Shown: piece after piece, positions 1 through 7,673 of the stretch
Numbering within the stretch: position 1 is the first letter of the stretch
Layout: each line of letters opens with the position of its first letter
Source: Citrobacter freundii
Lineage (GTDB): Bacteria; Bacteroidota; Bacteroidia; Chitinophagales; Chitinophagaceae
Reading direction: 5' to 3'
NCBI GenBank assembly: GCA_003243445.1
Contig: QFQQ01000009.1
Location: 1 to 64,000 of the forward strand
DNA: 64,000 nucleotides
Position numbers and translations under genes: made by a program
The notes under the pieces: generated by a model
What the model was told of the DNA's origin: nothing
What the model saw: the letters and a program-made list of their open reading frames with translations, nothing else
Database searches by the model: none

Positions 1-134
1 AAAGTAAAAAGTAAAAAGTAAAAAGTAAAAAGTAAAAAGTAAAAAGTAAAAAGTAATTTATTTTAAAAATTTTCTTGTTTTTACTTACATAGGCGGCCGA
101 ATTTTTTTACTTTTTACTTTTGAATTTTGACTTC
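1..134. repeat. Inverted 7-nt repeat arms (AAAAAGT family), truncated by the window edge
   Basis: Positions 1-54 are about seven tandem copies of AAAAAGT. Positions 102-134 carry the same unit in inverted orientation (ACTTTTTACTTTT and so on), with an AT-rich loop between. The element lies 38 nt beyond the stop codon of the minus-strand histidine kinase (stop at 173). A second copy with the same unit and layout is at 62317-62425. The left arm may extend outside the window. Confidence 0.8.
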
Positions 135-172
135 TACCCATACCCCTCCAACGTGTTTTCACCTGGTTGATC

Positions 173-1231
173 TTAAACCGCTTTTGCCAACCGCGAAGCC
201 GGAACAAAAGGGACTTTTACAGTAAACTCTTTTGACCTGAAATCCTGATCAACCAGTACGTCCGGTAGCCCCAGCAGGTGAAACTTCTTTTTCAGGTGTA
301 ACAACCCCGCTCCTGTTTTGATGATATTCTTCTTTGGTTGAAGGTTATTTTTTACAGTGACAAGATGTTGTTCAAAATCAAATGAAATCTGTACATGTAG
401 CGGGTGATGCTGACTGATCACATTGTGTTTGACGGCATTTTCAACCAGCAGCTGCAGGCTTAACGGCGGGAGTACATATTCATCAAGGCCCTCTGTGGGA
501 GTGATGTCCATGAACAGGCCTTCGTCATACCGTGTTTTCAATAATGACAGATATGTGCGGGTGAATTCAAGTTCATCTTCGAGGCTGATCAATTGTTTCC
601 CGCTGACGTCAAGGAAATAGCGGTACATACGTGAGAGCTCTTTTGTGAAAAGCACTGCTTTGGGCGGATTGAACTCTGCGAGCGCAACCAGCGTATTCAG
701 TGAATTGAACAGGAAATGCGGTTGTATCTGCACCTTTAATGCATCAAATTGCGTTTCAAGGTTCAGCCGTTTTAATTCTTCCGCTTCGAGAATACTGGTC
801 TTCCATTGTTTGAAAAAATACAGTCCTTCATAGATGGCTACCTGTAATAGCATAAAAAGCATTGCTGTGCCGGCGGTCCACATATAGTACCAGGAGAAAT
901 CGATCTTCCTGCCCCATATCAATGTATAATCCTCAACCCATACACGAAGAAATGCAAACGCGATTGTCCATGGTATGAGGATCAGCATGGCCGTTCTGAT
1001 CCGTACCCAGGTTTGTTTTACATTTTTCTTTTTCTTCCGGACGGTCATCATTACCCAGTGTGTTGGTTCAAAAACACCGATTGTGAAAAAGATCGTGATG
1101 ATAAGCACTTTCAACGGAAGCTGTGAAATCTCCCAGGTAGAAAAAAACATCTCCAATAAAAAGAAGAAGCAGAAGAACAGAGCCGCGATCAGGAAGCCGT
1201 AGTTATGCAGTTTTTTATCAGAGATATTCAT
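173..1231 (-). CDS. LytS-type sensor histidine kinase (His_kinase / HATPase)
   Basis: Membrane histidine kinase of the LytS/YehU class, predicted to autophosphorylate and pass phosphate to a LytTR-type response regulator. The 352-residue protein begins with about four hydrophobic segments (residues 12-30, 40-60, 80-100, 118-135). A short coiled-coil linker follows, then the His_kinase motif QIQPHFLFNSLNTL with the likely phospho-acceptor H172. The C-terminal ATPase region keeps the N-box (LLVENAVKHNV) and a glycine-rich stretch (GAGLLHLKKK). No periplasmic sensor domain of note is visible. The gene is divergent from the LytTR regulator at 1600 across 368 bp, so the two are the obvious pair. 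The ATG at 1231 gives a normal family length. Confidence 0.9.
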   Translation of the reverse strand: MNISDKKLHNYGFLIAALFFCFFFLLEMFFSTWEISQLPLKVLIITIFFTIGVFEPTHWVMMTVRKKKKNVKQTWVRIRTAMLILIPWTIAFAFLRVWVEDYTLIWGRKIDFSWYYMWTAGTAMLFMLLQVAIYEGLYFFKQWKTSILEAEELKRLNLETQFDALKVQIQPHFLFNSLNTLVALAEFNPPKAVLFTKELSRMYRYFLDVSGKQLISLEDELEFTRTYLSLLKTRYDEGLFMDITPTEGLDEYVLPPLSLQLLVENAVKHNVISQHHPLHVQISFDFEQHLVTVKNNLQPKKNIIKTGAGLLHLKKKFHLLGLPDVLVDQDFRSKEFTVKVPFVPASRLAKAV

Positions 1232-1286
1232 TACAATGATTTGGTTTGATTAAAGGTCCGGATTTGACGGTTTACATGAGCGGTTT

Positions 1287-1317
1287 GTTGCCTGAATGGT
1301 AGGATCAGTTGCCTGAA
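1287..1317. promoter_or_regulatory. Candidate LytTR operator: two direct GTTGCCTGAA repeats
   Basis: GTTGCCTGAA occurs at 1287-1296 and 1308-1317, exactly 21 bp apart, about two helical turns. The site lies 56-86 bp upstream of the kinase start, in the intergenic region shared with the LytTR regulator. LytTR domains are known to bind spaced direct repeats. Assigning this pair to the neighbouring regulator is inference. Confidence 0.4.
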
Positions 1318-1599
1318 CAGTCTTACAGTCCGCTTTAATATACACAAATATCTCTTTGGGAGGTATGGCTTTTTTACATCACCGCGGATGAATTGAGTAA
1401 AAACGTACATGAACTGTAAAAAAGGTTTGCCGGAAAAAATCATATTCATGCCGGTATGTTTTGTTTTCTGACATTATAAACCAGTATGTAGTTATTGTTT
1501 ACTGAAATGATTAAAATCTACTGAGAAATGGTTAAACGGTAATCAATGAATGCATACTGTTTTTAGTTTTGTTATCGCTGACCAAATCAAAACCAGGCT

Positions 1600-2370
1600 A
1601 TGAAAGTTGCTATTATTGAAGACGAAACGCTTGCTGCACGCTATCTGATCAAAATGCTGGAGGAAGCAGATGAAACGATTGAAGTTGTGATGGTTCTTGA
1701 TAGTATGGAAGCTGCCATTTCCTATCTTGAAACAAAACCTCCACTCGATCTTATTTTCATGGATATTGAACTGGGTGATGGGCAGAGCTTCGGGATTTAT
1801 GATAAAATCGAAACGGATGTGCCGGTCATCTTTGTTACCGCTTATCGTGAACATACTTTAAAAGCATTCAAGCTGAACAGCGTTGATTACCTACTTAAGC
1901 CTGTTGACAAACAGGAGTTGCAGACAGCTCTTGAGAAATACCGCAAGCTTCATATTCCCGCTGCAAAGACAGCCAGTACCGCGAATGTGATCGATATACT
2001 GAAAAAGATCCAGGCAAAGCATGCAAATAATTACCGTAAACGTTACCTGGCCAAATCAGGTACACGCCTGATCTCTGTAGATATCAATGATATCGCCTAC
2101 TTCTACATCAAGGATCGTATGCAATTCATCAAAACCAAAGCGGGCAAAGACTATATCATTGACTGGCGGATGGATGAGATCGAGCCCGAGATAGATCCCG
2201 AACAATTCTTTCGTGTCAACCGTCAGTTCATCCTTGGCTACGATACCATCAAAAAGATCCACACCTGGTTCAATGGCAAGTTAAAAGTTGAGGTGGCGCC
2301 GGCAGCGCATGAGGAGATTGTGATTGGGAGGTTGAAGGCGGGGGAGTTTAGGAAGTGGCTCGGTGAGTAG
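1600..2370 (+). CDS. LytTR family response regulator
   Basis: Cytoplasmic two-component response regulator of 256 residues. The receiver domain (about 1-120) has acidic residues E7 and D8, the phosphorylation site D55 in LIFMDIELGD, and the conserved lysine in DYLLKPVD. The LytTR DNA-binding domain fills about 145-250, with YFYIKDRMQFIKT and FFRVNRQFI characteristic of the fold. It is divergent from the LytS-type kinase at 1231 and presumably its partner. The 3' end is unusual: its last ~40 bp, including the stop codon, are partly copied twice in the downstream spacer (see the 184-bp repeat). A short C-terminal tail EFRKWLGE precedes the stop and is mirrored in those copies. Confidence 0.92.
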   Translation: MKVAIIEDETLAARYLIKMLEEADETIEVVMVLDSMEAAISYLETKPPLDLIFMDIELGDGQSFGIYDKIETDVPVIFVTAYREHTLKAFKLNSVDYLLKPVDKQELQTALEKYRKLHIPAAKTASTANVIDILKKIQAKHANNYRKRYLAKSGTRLISVDINDIAYFYIKDRMQFIKTKAGKDYIIDWRMDEIEPEIDPEQFFRVNRQFILGYDTIKKIHTWFNGKLKVEVAPAAHEEIVIGRLKAGEFRKWLGE

Positions 2371-2800
2371 TTACGCGAATTTTTTTCGCTGATTTCGCGA
2401 ATTAGCGGTTGATGATGGGAACTAATACTTGTAGTTGTAAATTTATAACCTATAACCCGAATAAACTATAGTAATCGTTGACGTGTTAGTAGGACAAAGG
2501 TGTAGAGCTATATTGGTTGAAGACTGGGAGTTCGTGAAGTGGTTCGGGGAATAATTACGCGAATTTTTTTCGCTGATTCCGGGAATTAGCGGTTGATGAT
2601 GGGAACTAATACTCGTAGTTGTAAATTTATAACCTATAACCTGAATAAACTATAGCAATCTTTGACGTGTTAGCGGGATAAAGGTGTAGAGCTATATTGG
2701 TTGAAGACGGACAGTTCGTCAAGTGGGTCGGGCAATAATTACGCGAATTTTTTTTTCGCTGATTTCGCGAATTAGCGGTTGATGATGGAAACTAAAACCA
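2371..2800 (+). repeat. 184-bp tandem duplication carrying relics of the LytTR gene's 3' end
   Basis: The motif TTACGCGAATTTTTTTCGCT recurs at 2371, 2555 and 2739, an exact 184-bp period, giving two full units and a partial third. Before the second and third copies the sequence in the regulator's frame reads EFVKWFGE-stop and QFVKWVGQ-stop, mirroring the true C-terminus EFRKWLGE-stop. The unit is therefore gene end plus spacer, not spacer alone. No complete gene is present. Confidence 0.85.
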
Positions 2801-2825
2801 TAGGGTCAAGGAGTTCGCAGACTAT

Positions 2826-2868
2826 CGGATGCCAATTCGCGAAATCAGTGAAATAAATCCGCGTTATC
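2826..2868 (-). repeat. GCGAATT element at a stop codon
   Basis: Inverted copy of the element in the adjacent 184-bp repeat (CCAATTCGCGAAATCAGTGA, continuing to CCGCGTTA). It overlaps the TAA stop codon of the minus-strand gene ending at 2864. Related copies follow the stops of three other genes in the window. Confidence 0.7.
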
Positions 2869-3685
2869 GTTTGATCACTTGCAATATAACCCTCCACCCC
2901 TCACTACTTCTCCCCCATACCCGCAGATAATTTTCCTTCTTATTACCATATTCTATGTCGCCATAAACATAAGCAAGATCATTTGAAGAGGAGATGCCTC
3001 CGGCTATGGGCTTGAACCTTGTTTCTGCAGGGAGACTGGTCAGTATTGAAAGAATTTCGTTTGTGGATTGAAGTGGTTGCTGGCGATCTGTGTTGAGCCA
3101 GGAGTTGGGATGGAGAAAATGTTGGATAGCTTCCTGCCTGTTTGCAGCAAACGCCTGGATGAACCTGGTTTCTATGGTGAATATATCTGTATCTGTTTTG
3201 CCGGCAACGGGGATTAGCGGCGGACAGGCTGAAAGTGATTGATCAGCGAATAAGGAGCCGTGATAGGAAACGCCGAGATCAACGAGGAACTTCCACTCTC
3301 CTTTCCTGTTCCTGATCCAGATGGTAGTGTACTGACCGCTGGCGATCGCAGAATCACTCATGGTGTTGCGGTACTCCCAGGGGCCTGTGGTGAAGCCCAT
3401 GTCGTTGGAGGAAGCCATGCCGTAAAAAGACGGATGCCATAGCAGTTTGCCATTGGTTTCGGTGGCATTGGTCCAGAACGCAAACCCGTTATGGATCGAA
3501 CCATTTTCAAATACCACCGCGGTGCTGTCCATGTATTGAAGAAATGCCTTTTTCATTGTCTCTGTCCTGGCTGTATTGGCAAACGCAAGTTCTGCGGCAA
3601 CGACCTCACCGGATGATTGCGCCGCAATCATCCTCGTTAACAACACGGCAATAATGAGTAACGCGTAATGGCTTTTTATTTTCAC
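2864..3685 (-). CDS. Exported protein with two NTF2-like (DUF4440/SnoaL-type) domains
   Basis: Protein of 273 residues with an N-terminal signal peptide (hydrophobic LLIIAVLLTRMIAAQ, cleavage near residue 23). The mature part looks like two tandem NTF2-like domains of the DUF4440 type. The first covers about 30-140 (AFANTARTETMKKAFLQYM, then GPWEYRNT and WKFLVDLGVSYH). The second covers about 165-270 (FIQAFAANRQEAIQHFL, then YVYGDIEY and WRVILQVIKR). The fold often binds small hydrophobic ligands, but no catalytic residue can be assigned, so function is unknown. It is a single gene, convergent with the LytTR repeat region, and its stop codon lies inside the GCGAATT element. Confidence 0.75.
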   Translation of the reverse strand: MKIKSHYALLIIAVLLTRMIAAQSSGEVVAAELAFANTARTETMKKAFLQYMDSTAVVFENGSIHNGFAFWTNATETNGKLLWHPSFYGMASSNDMGFTTGPWEYRNTMSDSAIASGQYTTIWIRNRKGEWKFLVDLGVSYHGSLFADQSLSACPPLIPVAGKTDTDIFTIETRFIQAFAANRQEAIQHFLHPNSWLNTDRQQPLQSTNEILSILTSLPAETRFKPIAGGISSSNDLAYVYGDIEYGNKKENYLRVWGRSSEGWRVILQVIKR

Positions 3686-4082
3686 GTGTGAATGTTTATA
3701 TGTAAAGCAAGCTACGGTAAAAACAGAGCGGTGCTTACAGGTTTGTGTACAACTGTCAAAAATTGCAGGTGAAAGAGCATAATCAGCAACTGTTGCTGCG
3801 GCGTGATAGGAATGCTTTTATCTGAGATCAATAAAGGAACGGAAAGACAGGGTAAAAGATCGGTATGAACTTCAACAACGATTTATTTCACTTCAAACAG
3901 TAAAATGGAGTAATCGGCTGAATTGTGTATTGGCCTGTTGCATGTATGAGTACTTTTGAAACTGACAGGTCAGATGATTGCTTAAGGACTGATCTGTCAG
4001 TCTTAAAAATGATTGTATCAAGCGGAGCTATTGGCTCTTTGAACGCTTTGTTACTTCGTGTAGCAATTTTCTCATGTGAACC

Positions 4083-4112
4083 GCGGGCGGTTTCTACTGC
4101 CCGCTCTTTTTT
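4083..4112 (+). terminator. Terminator-like hairpin
   Basis: Stem GCGGGC / GCCCGC (4083-4088 and 4099-4104) followed by TCTTTTTT. It has the form of an intrinsic terminator on the plus strand, yet no gene is recognised upstream of it. Confidence 0.55.
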
Positions 4113-4165
4113 GAATAGTTATTGATTTGTTATTGTAAAGCATAGTGATGATAGCAATAAAAAAG

Positions 4166-4192
4166 AAAGCCCTGGCAAACCAGGGCTTTTTC
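4166..4192. terminator. Bidirectional terminator-like hairpin, copy 1
   Basis: Stem AAAGCCCTGG / CCAGGGCTTT with T-runs on both strands. It is followed by TTTCCTTCATACC, a tail repeated after the hairpin at 4626. Confidence 0.6.
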
Positions 4193-4625
4193 ATTTCCTT
4201 CATACCAACTGAGGAATCGGTTATCAATCGGCGGATGGATTTGATCTTTCAAAGGATTGGATTAAATGTGTTTCTCTTTGAGAGGTGTTTTCTAGGATAC
4301 GGATTTTTTAACCATTAACCAACGATCTGCATCATTTATAACACAAAGAAACATTAAAGCATCAGCTTGAAAAATAGTCTATATTATGATTGGCATGTAG
4401 TTAAAACTCTATAGTGTTTACATTTATTGATCACGAACATGTTTTTGATAATAATGAATGAAATATTTATTTATAAGAATTATGGCATGATTGTATGCGA
4501 TCAATCAACTAAGCAATTGCACTTATAAAAAACTTTCAGTGGTCACAGAAGTGTATGTATGTTTATTAACTTGCGGAACGTTGTGGTTATATTCTTTCAA
4601 TAAAGTTTTCAATCTCTGACATGAA

Positions 4626-4649
4626 AAAGCCCCGGGGTTGCCGGGGCTT
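4626..4649 (-). terminator. Terminator-like hairpin, copy 2
   Basis: Stem AAGCCCCGG / CCGGGGCTT. The T-run is on the minus strand, so it would stop leftward transcripts such as read-through from the MBL gene at 5205. It shares the tail TTTCCTTCATACC with the hairpin at 4166. Confidence 0.55.
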
Positions 4650-4674
4650 GTAATTTCCTTCATACCCGAAGTAC

Positions 4675-4860
4675 GTTTTTCAAAGGGATTGGATAGGATT
4701 CAAAGGATTTGGAAATTTCTTTTCAAGGATTTGGACGCGATGTTTTCAATAGGATCTGGACATTGGATTCAAAGGATAAGGACTTCGGTTTTAAAGGATC
4801 TGGATTTTTGTTTTCAAAGGATTTGGATATCGGTTTTCATTTTGGATACTGGTGGTATGC
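4675..4860. repeat. Imperfect ~22-nt tandem repeat (TTTTCAAAGGATTTGGAT)
   Basis: About eight degenerate units of 18-25 nt built on TTTTCAAAGGATTTGGAT and closely related strings. Unit length varies, so no reading frame is maintained, and the open frames over it give low-complexity peptides. A single related string occurs at about 4246. Confidence 0.65.
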
Positions 4861-5204
4861 TAGCTTGTTCTTGTTCGTCATTGACAATACAAAGTAACGC
4901 CAATATCAAGCCGAAGAAAATAGTGCGTATTATGATTGATCTGTAGTTTAAACTCCAATATGCCCGGATCGAATAGGATAATCATAATCGGATGTACCGA
5001 TCTATATGTTGAAGGTTTATGTATTAGATATATTTTAATAAGAAGTTCTACTTCGTAGATCTCCGATTTACAATACTCCAATAATCTTCCATAATACCCG
5101 GATGGGATCAAAAAACATCGGATTTGGTGATGTGCAGTGAGAATGTTTTTGTGTTCGGGCAATAATTCTACAGCTTAAAAACATTCAATTAAGCTCTTTC
5201 AATA

Positions 5205-6074
5205 TTATTCAAAAAGTGTTAGCTGAACAGGTCTTATGTCTTCTGCCCTGAAGATCTCAATGCGTGGGGTGATCGTTGCGCTGATCTGTGAAGTGATAAC
5301 GCCGGTGAATGGATCGATCCGGATTACTTCTGTTTCCTGGTATCTTGATGCGACAATGATATTTGTATCGCCTGCTTTTTCATTGAAGATGCGGCTGACC
5401 AATTCAGTGTCGTTATTATTATTGGAAAGATGCGACAGTATCAGGTATTTTAATCGCTCGGTCCTGTATTGACAAAATAATTCCAGTGCTTCGGTATTGG
5501 ATAAATGACCTTTGCCTCCTTTGATCCTTCTTTTGAGATGATATGGGTAGCGGCCGTTTTCAAGCATATCATTGCAGTAATTGCTCTCCAGGAAAACTGC
5601 GTCACATTGCGCGAAATATTTTTTCACTTCACTACAGCAAACACCGATATCAGTGAATACGCCTATCTGAACATTGTTTGAGCTGATCACAAAACTATGT
5701 GGATCTATCGCATCATGGTATTTGCGGAATGCAGTGATCATCAGGTTGCCGATGATCACGGGTTGATCTGCGGTAAATGAATTGACAAAAGCTTCATCAA
5801 CCGGAAGCTTGCTGTCTGCCAGCGTTTTCGGTGTGATGTAAACAGGCAGTTTGTATTTACGCGAAAGACTTACCACGCCTGTGATATGATCGCCATGTTC
5901 GTGTGAGATAAAAACAGCTTTTACTTTGTCTATCGAGAGCTCAAGCCGCTTCATTCTCTTTTCAATTTCCCTGCAGGAAATACCGGCATCGATCAGTACG
6001 GCTTCTTCTTCATTGCCGACGTAATAGCAGTTGCCGTTTGATCCTGAATTGAGAGATGAAATGAACAGGGACAT
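5205..6074 (-). CDS. MBL-fold metallo-hydrolase, WalJ/YycJ-like
   Basis: Cytoplasmic metallo-beta-lactamase-fold hydrolase of about 289 residues, resembling WalJ/YycJ. In that family a 5'-3' exonuclease role has been proposed. The signature SLNSGSNGNCYYV opens the protein, followed by the metal-binding motif HEHGDH at residues 58-63. FTDIG and FLESNYC, then LSHLSNNNND, supply the remaining fold positions. I chose the ATG at 6074 (MSLFISSLNSG). An upstream TTG at 6095 is in frame, but it lies in a GCGAATT-type repeat and would add seven residues unlike the family. The gene follows the GH13 gene on the same strand but is separated from it by the repeat, so it is probably not part of that operon. 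Confidence 0.85.
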   Translation of the reverse strand: MSLFISSLNSGSNGNCYYVGNEEEAVLIDAGISCREIEKRMKRLELSIDKVKAVFISHEHGDHITGVVSLSRKYKLPVYITPKTLADSKLPVDEAFVNSFTADQPVIIGNLMITAFRKYHDAIDPHSFVISSNNVQIGVFTDIGVCCSEVKKYFAQCDAVFLESNYCNDMLENGRYPYHLKRRIKGGKGHLSNTEALELFCQYRTERLKYLILSHLSNNNNDTELVSRIFNEKAGDTNIIVASRYQETEVIRIDPFTGVITSQISATITPRIEIFRAEDIRPVQLTLFE

Positions 6075-6079
6075 GATCA

Positions 6080-6135
6080 CTAATAATTTTCGCAAATTCC
6101 GCGTGACGCGAAATGCGAATTTAGCGATTTAACGT
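6080..6135 (-). repeat. Degenerate GCGAATT-type element
   Basis: TTCGCAAATTCCGCGTGACG followed by CGAAATGCGAATTTAGCG. This is a decayed copy of the element found after the stop codons at 2371, 2864 and 25224. It lies just beyond the stop of the GH13 gene (6152) and before the MBL start. Confidence 0.5.
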
Positions 6136-6151
6136 ATAAGGCGTGATTATT

Positions 6152-7672
6152 TCAATATTGAAAGATCAGGTATCCGTATGGCTGAATGTCAAGATCCAGA
6201 CCTGAAGGTTTTTGTTGAAACGATGATGTCCCCGCGATTTTTGTGACCTTAATTTTTTCTTTTATATCAACGGATGTTGTTTGAGAAGCCGCCGAAAGGT
6301 TGATCAGCACGAGTAACTTTTGTTTGCCCGAGATCCTTGTAAAAGAAAGCACATTTGCATTCTTATTAATAACAGGCCTGTATTGTCCTTCACTCAATGC
6401 GGGGTTGTCTTTCCTTAAGCGGATCAATTCTTTGTAGTAATTGAATAACGATGTTTTATCTGACTGCTGTTCTTCCAGTGAAATGCCGTCATTGGGTTTG
6501 ACCTGGGAGCTATCCCACCATGTGCCGGTATTTTTATACCAGAATGCCATGCCCGGGCCGCTGGCTGACCGGTACCATTCGAACGCTTCGCGGATGGGAA
6601 TGTCATTGCCATCGGTCATCCCCTTGAGTTGGGTGCCGCTCATTCCCAATTCCTGGCCGTAATAAAGAGAAGGGATACCGCCCAGCAGGATGTTCATTGC
6701 CGCCCCGGCCCGGAGTTTTCCGGGATCATGGGCAACAGCGGTTGCAAATCGCCTGGTATCGTGATTTTCTATAAATACGACCTGGGCTGACTGGTGGAGG
6801 AAGCAGCTATCTGCCGCCTTCATGATCTTCGATTTGTCAAATGACTCGATCGCGTGTTTCAGGCGGAAAGCAAATACCCGGTCGACTTTCGCTTTGGTCA
6901 AGTACTCCATACCGAATGAACCCCAGTCGGCCTGCTCAGCCACAATGCTGATCGCAGGATTTTTCCCACGGAGTGACTGGAGCAAAGGCGCCCAAAAGCC
7001 AGCGAACAGGTTGGTCAGCTTGCCGGCATTGTCCAGATCGTCCATTGCATGATCCAGCCGGAAACCGTCTACCCCATCATCAAACTTTCCGTCGCCGTTT
7101 GGATCGATCCAGTAACCGAGCACTTTACGGGTGTAGTCGCGAACCGCTTCTTCTTTCATATTGACGACTATGATCTGTTCTTTCGACTGATCATAGGTGG
7201 TAAACTCAGGAATTCCGAAAAACCAGTAAGGGCTTTCGTTCCTTGTATCATTATACAGCAGGTATTTGCTGTATGGTGAAGACGGATTTTTATAAGAGTC
7301 CAGGAACCATTTGTGCTTGCCGGTCACATACTGCATTTCCACATCCTGGTAGATCTTCATTTTCCGGCGATGGACCTCCCTGACGAGAGCCAGGTAATCG
7401 TCCAACGACCCATAAGCCGGGTCGATCTTTTCAAAATCGTTAGCGAAATAGTTATGATAGAAATCCGACAGGTATAGCGGGGTGAGGAGGATCGAGGTCA
7501 CCCCAAGGTCCTGCAGGTAGTCGAGTTTCTGTTTTATTCCAGTTAGGTCTCCATTTCCATCGCCATTACTGTCGAAAAAGCTGCGCTGGAAAACGTGATA
7601 GATCACTTCAGGTTGTGAGACAGCCGGTTTGGCCGGCAGCAAAAAACAAAGGGCTAGCAGGGTTTTCCGCAT
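6152..7672 (-). CDS. Secreted GH13 family glycoside hydrolase (alpha-amylase fold)
   Basis: Exported alpha-amylase-fold enzyme of 506 residues acting on alpha-glucans or related oligosaccharides. A signal peptide covers about residues 1-19. The TIM barrel starts at VIYHVFQRSFFDSNGDGNGD. The catalytic residues are nucleophile D207 (GFRLDHA), acid/base E246 (IVAEQADW) and transition-state stabiliser D305 (ENHDTRR). Conserved region I is odd: the usual D-x-x-x-N-H reads DVEMQY (110-115), so the N-H pair is absent. A C-terminal beta domain ends in YGYLIFQY. It starts 1 nt after the GH127 stop on the same strand, so the two are almost certainly co-transcribed. Exact substrate unknown. Confidence 0.85.
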   Translation of the reverse strand: MRKTLLALCFLLPAKPAVSQPEVIYHVFQRSFFDSNGDGNGDLTGIKQKLDYLQDLGVTSILLTPLYLSDFYHNYFANDFEKIDPAYGSLDDYLALVREVHRRKMKIYQDVEMQYVTGKHKWFLDSYKNPSSPYSKYLLYNDTRNESPYWFFGIPEFTTYDQSKEQIIVVNMKEEAVRDYTRKVLGYWIDPNGDGKFDDGVDGFRLDHAMDDLDNAGKLTNLFAGFWAPLLQSLRGKNPAISIVAEQADWGSFGMEYLTKAKVDRVFAFRLKHAIESFDKSKIMKAADSCFLHQSAQVVFIENHDTRRFATAVAHDPGKLRAGAAMNILLGGIPSLYYGQELGMSGTQLKGMTDGNDIPIREAFEWYRSASGPGMAFWYKNTGTWWDSSQVKPNDGISLEEQQSDKTSLFNYYKELIRLRKDNPALSEGQYRPVINKNANVLSFTRISGKQKLLVLINLSAASQTTSVDIKEKIKVTKIAGTSSFQQKPSGLDLDIQPYGYLIFQY

Positions 7673-7673
7673 G

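Larger units (their letters stand above)
3686..5204. other. Long non-coding region with hairpins and short repeats
   Basis: About 1.5 kb without a convincing gene. It is AT-rich, and the short open frames at 3925, 4638 and 4878 have no family resemblance. The region holds three terminator-like hairpins (4083, 4166, 4626) and an imperfect ~22-nt tandem repeat (4675-4860), annotated separately. Confidence 0.7.

Noticed and set aside
1231..1449. 72-aa minus-strand frame overlapping the kinase start region
   Set aside because: Low-complexity composition, overlaps the putative operator, and no family resemblance.
4638..4946. 102-aa plus-strand frame with repeated KDLD/QRI strings
   Set aside because: Entirely explained by the ~22-nt DNA repeat. 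No ribosome site or homology expected.
4878..5162. 94-aa minus-strand frame
   Set aside because: AT-rich random-looking composition in a region with no supporting context.
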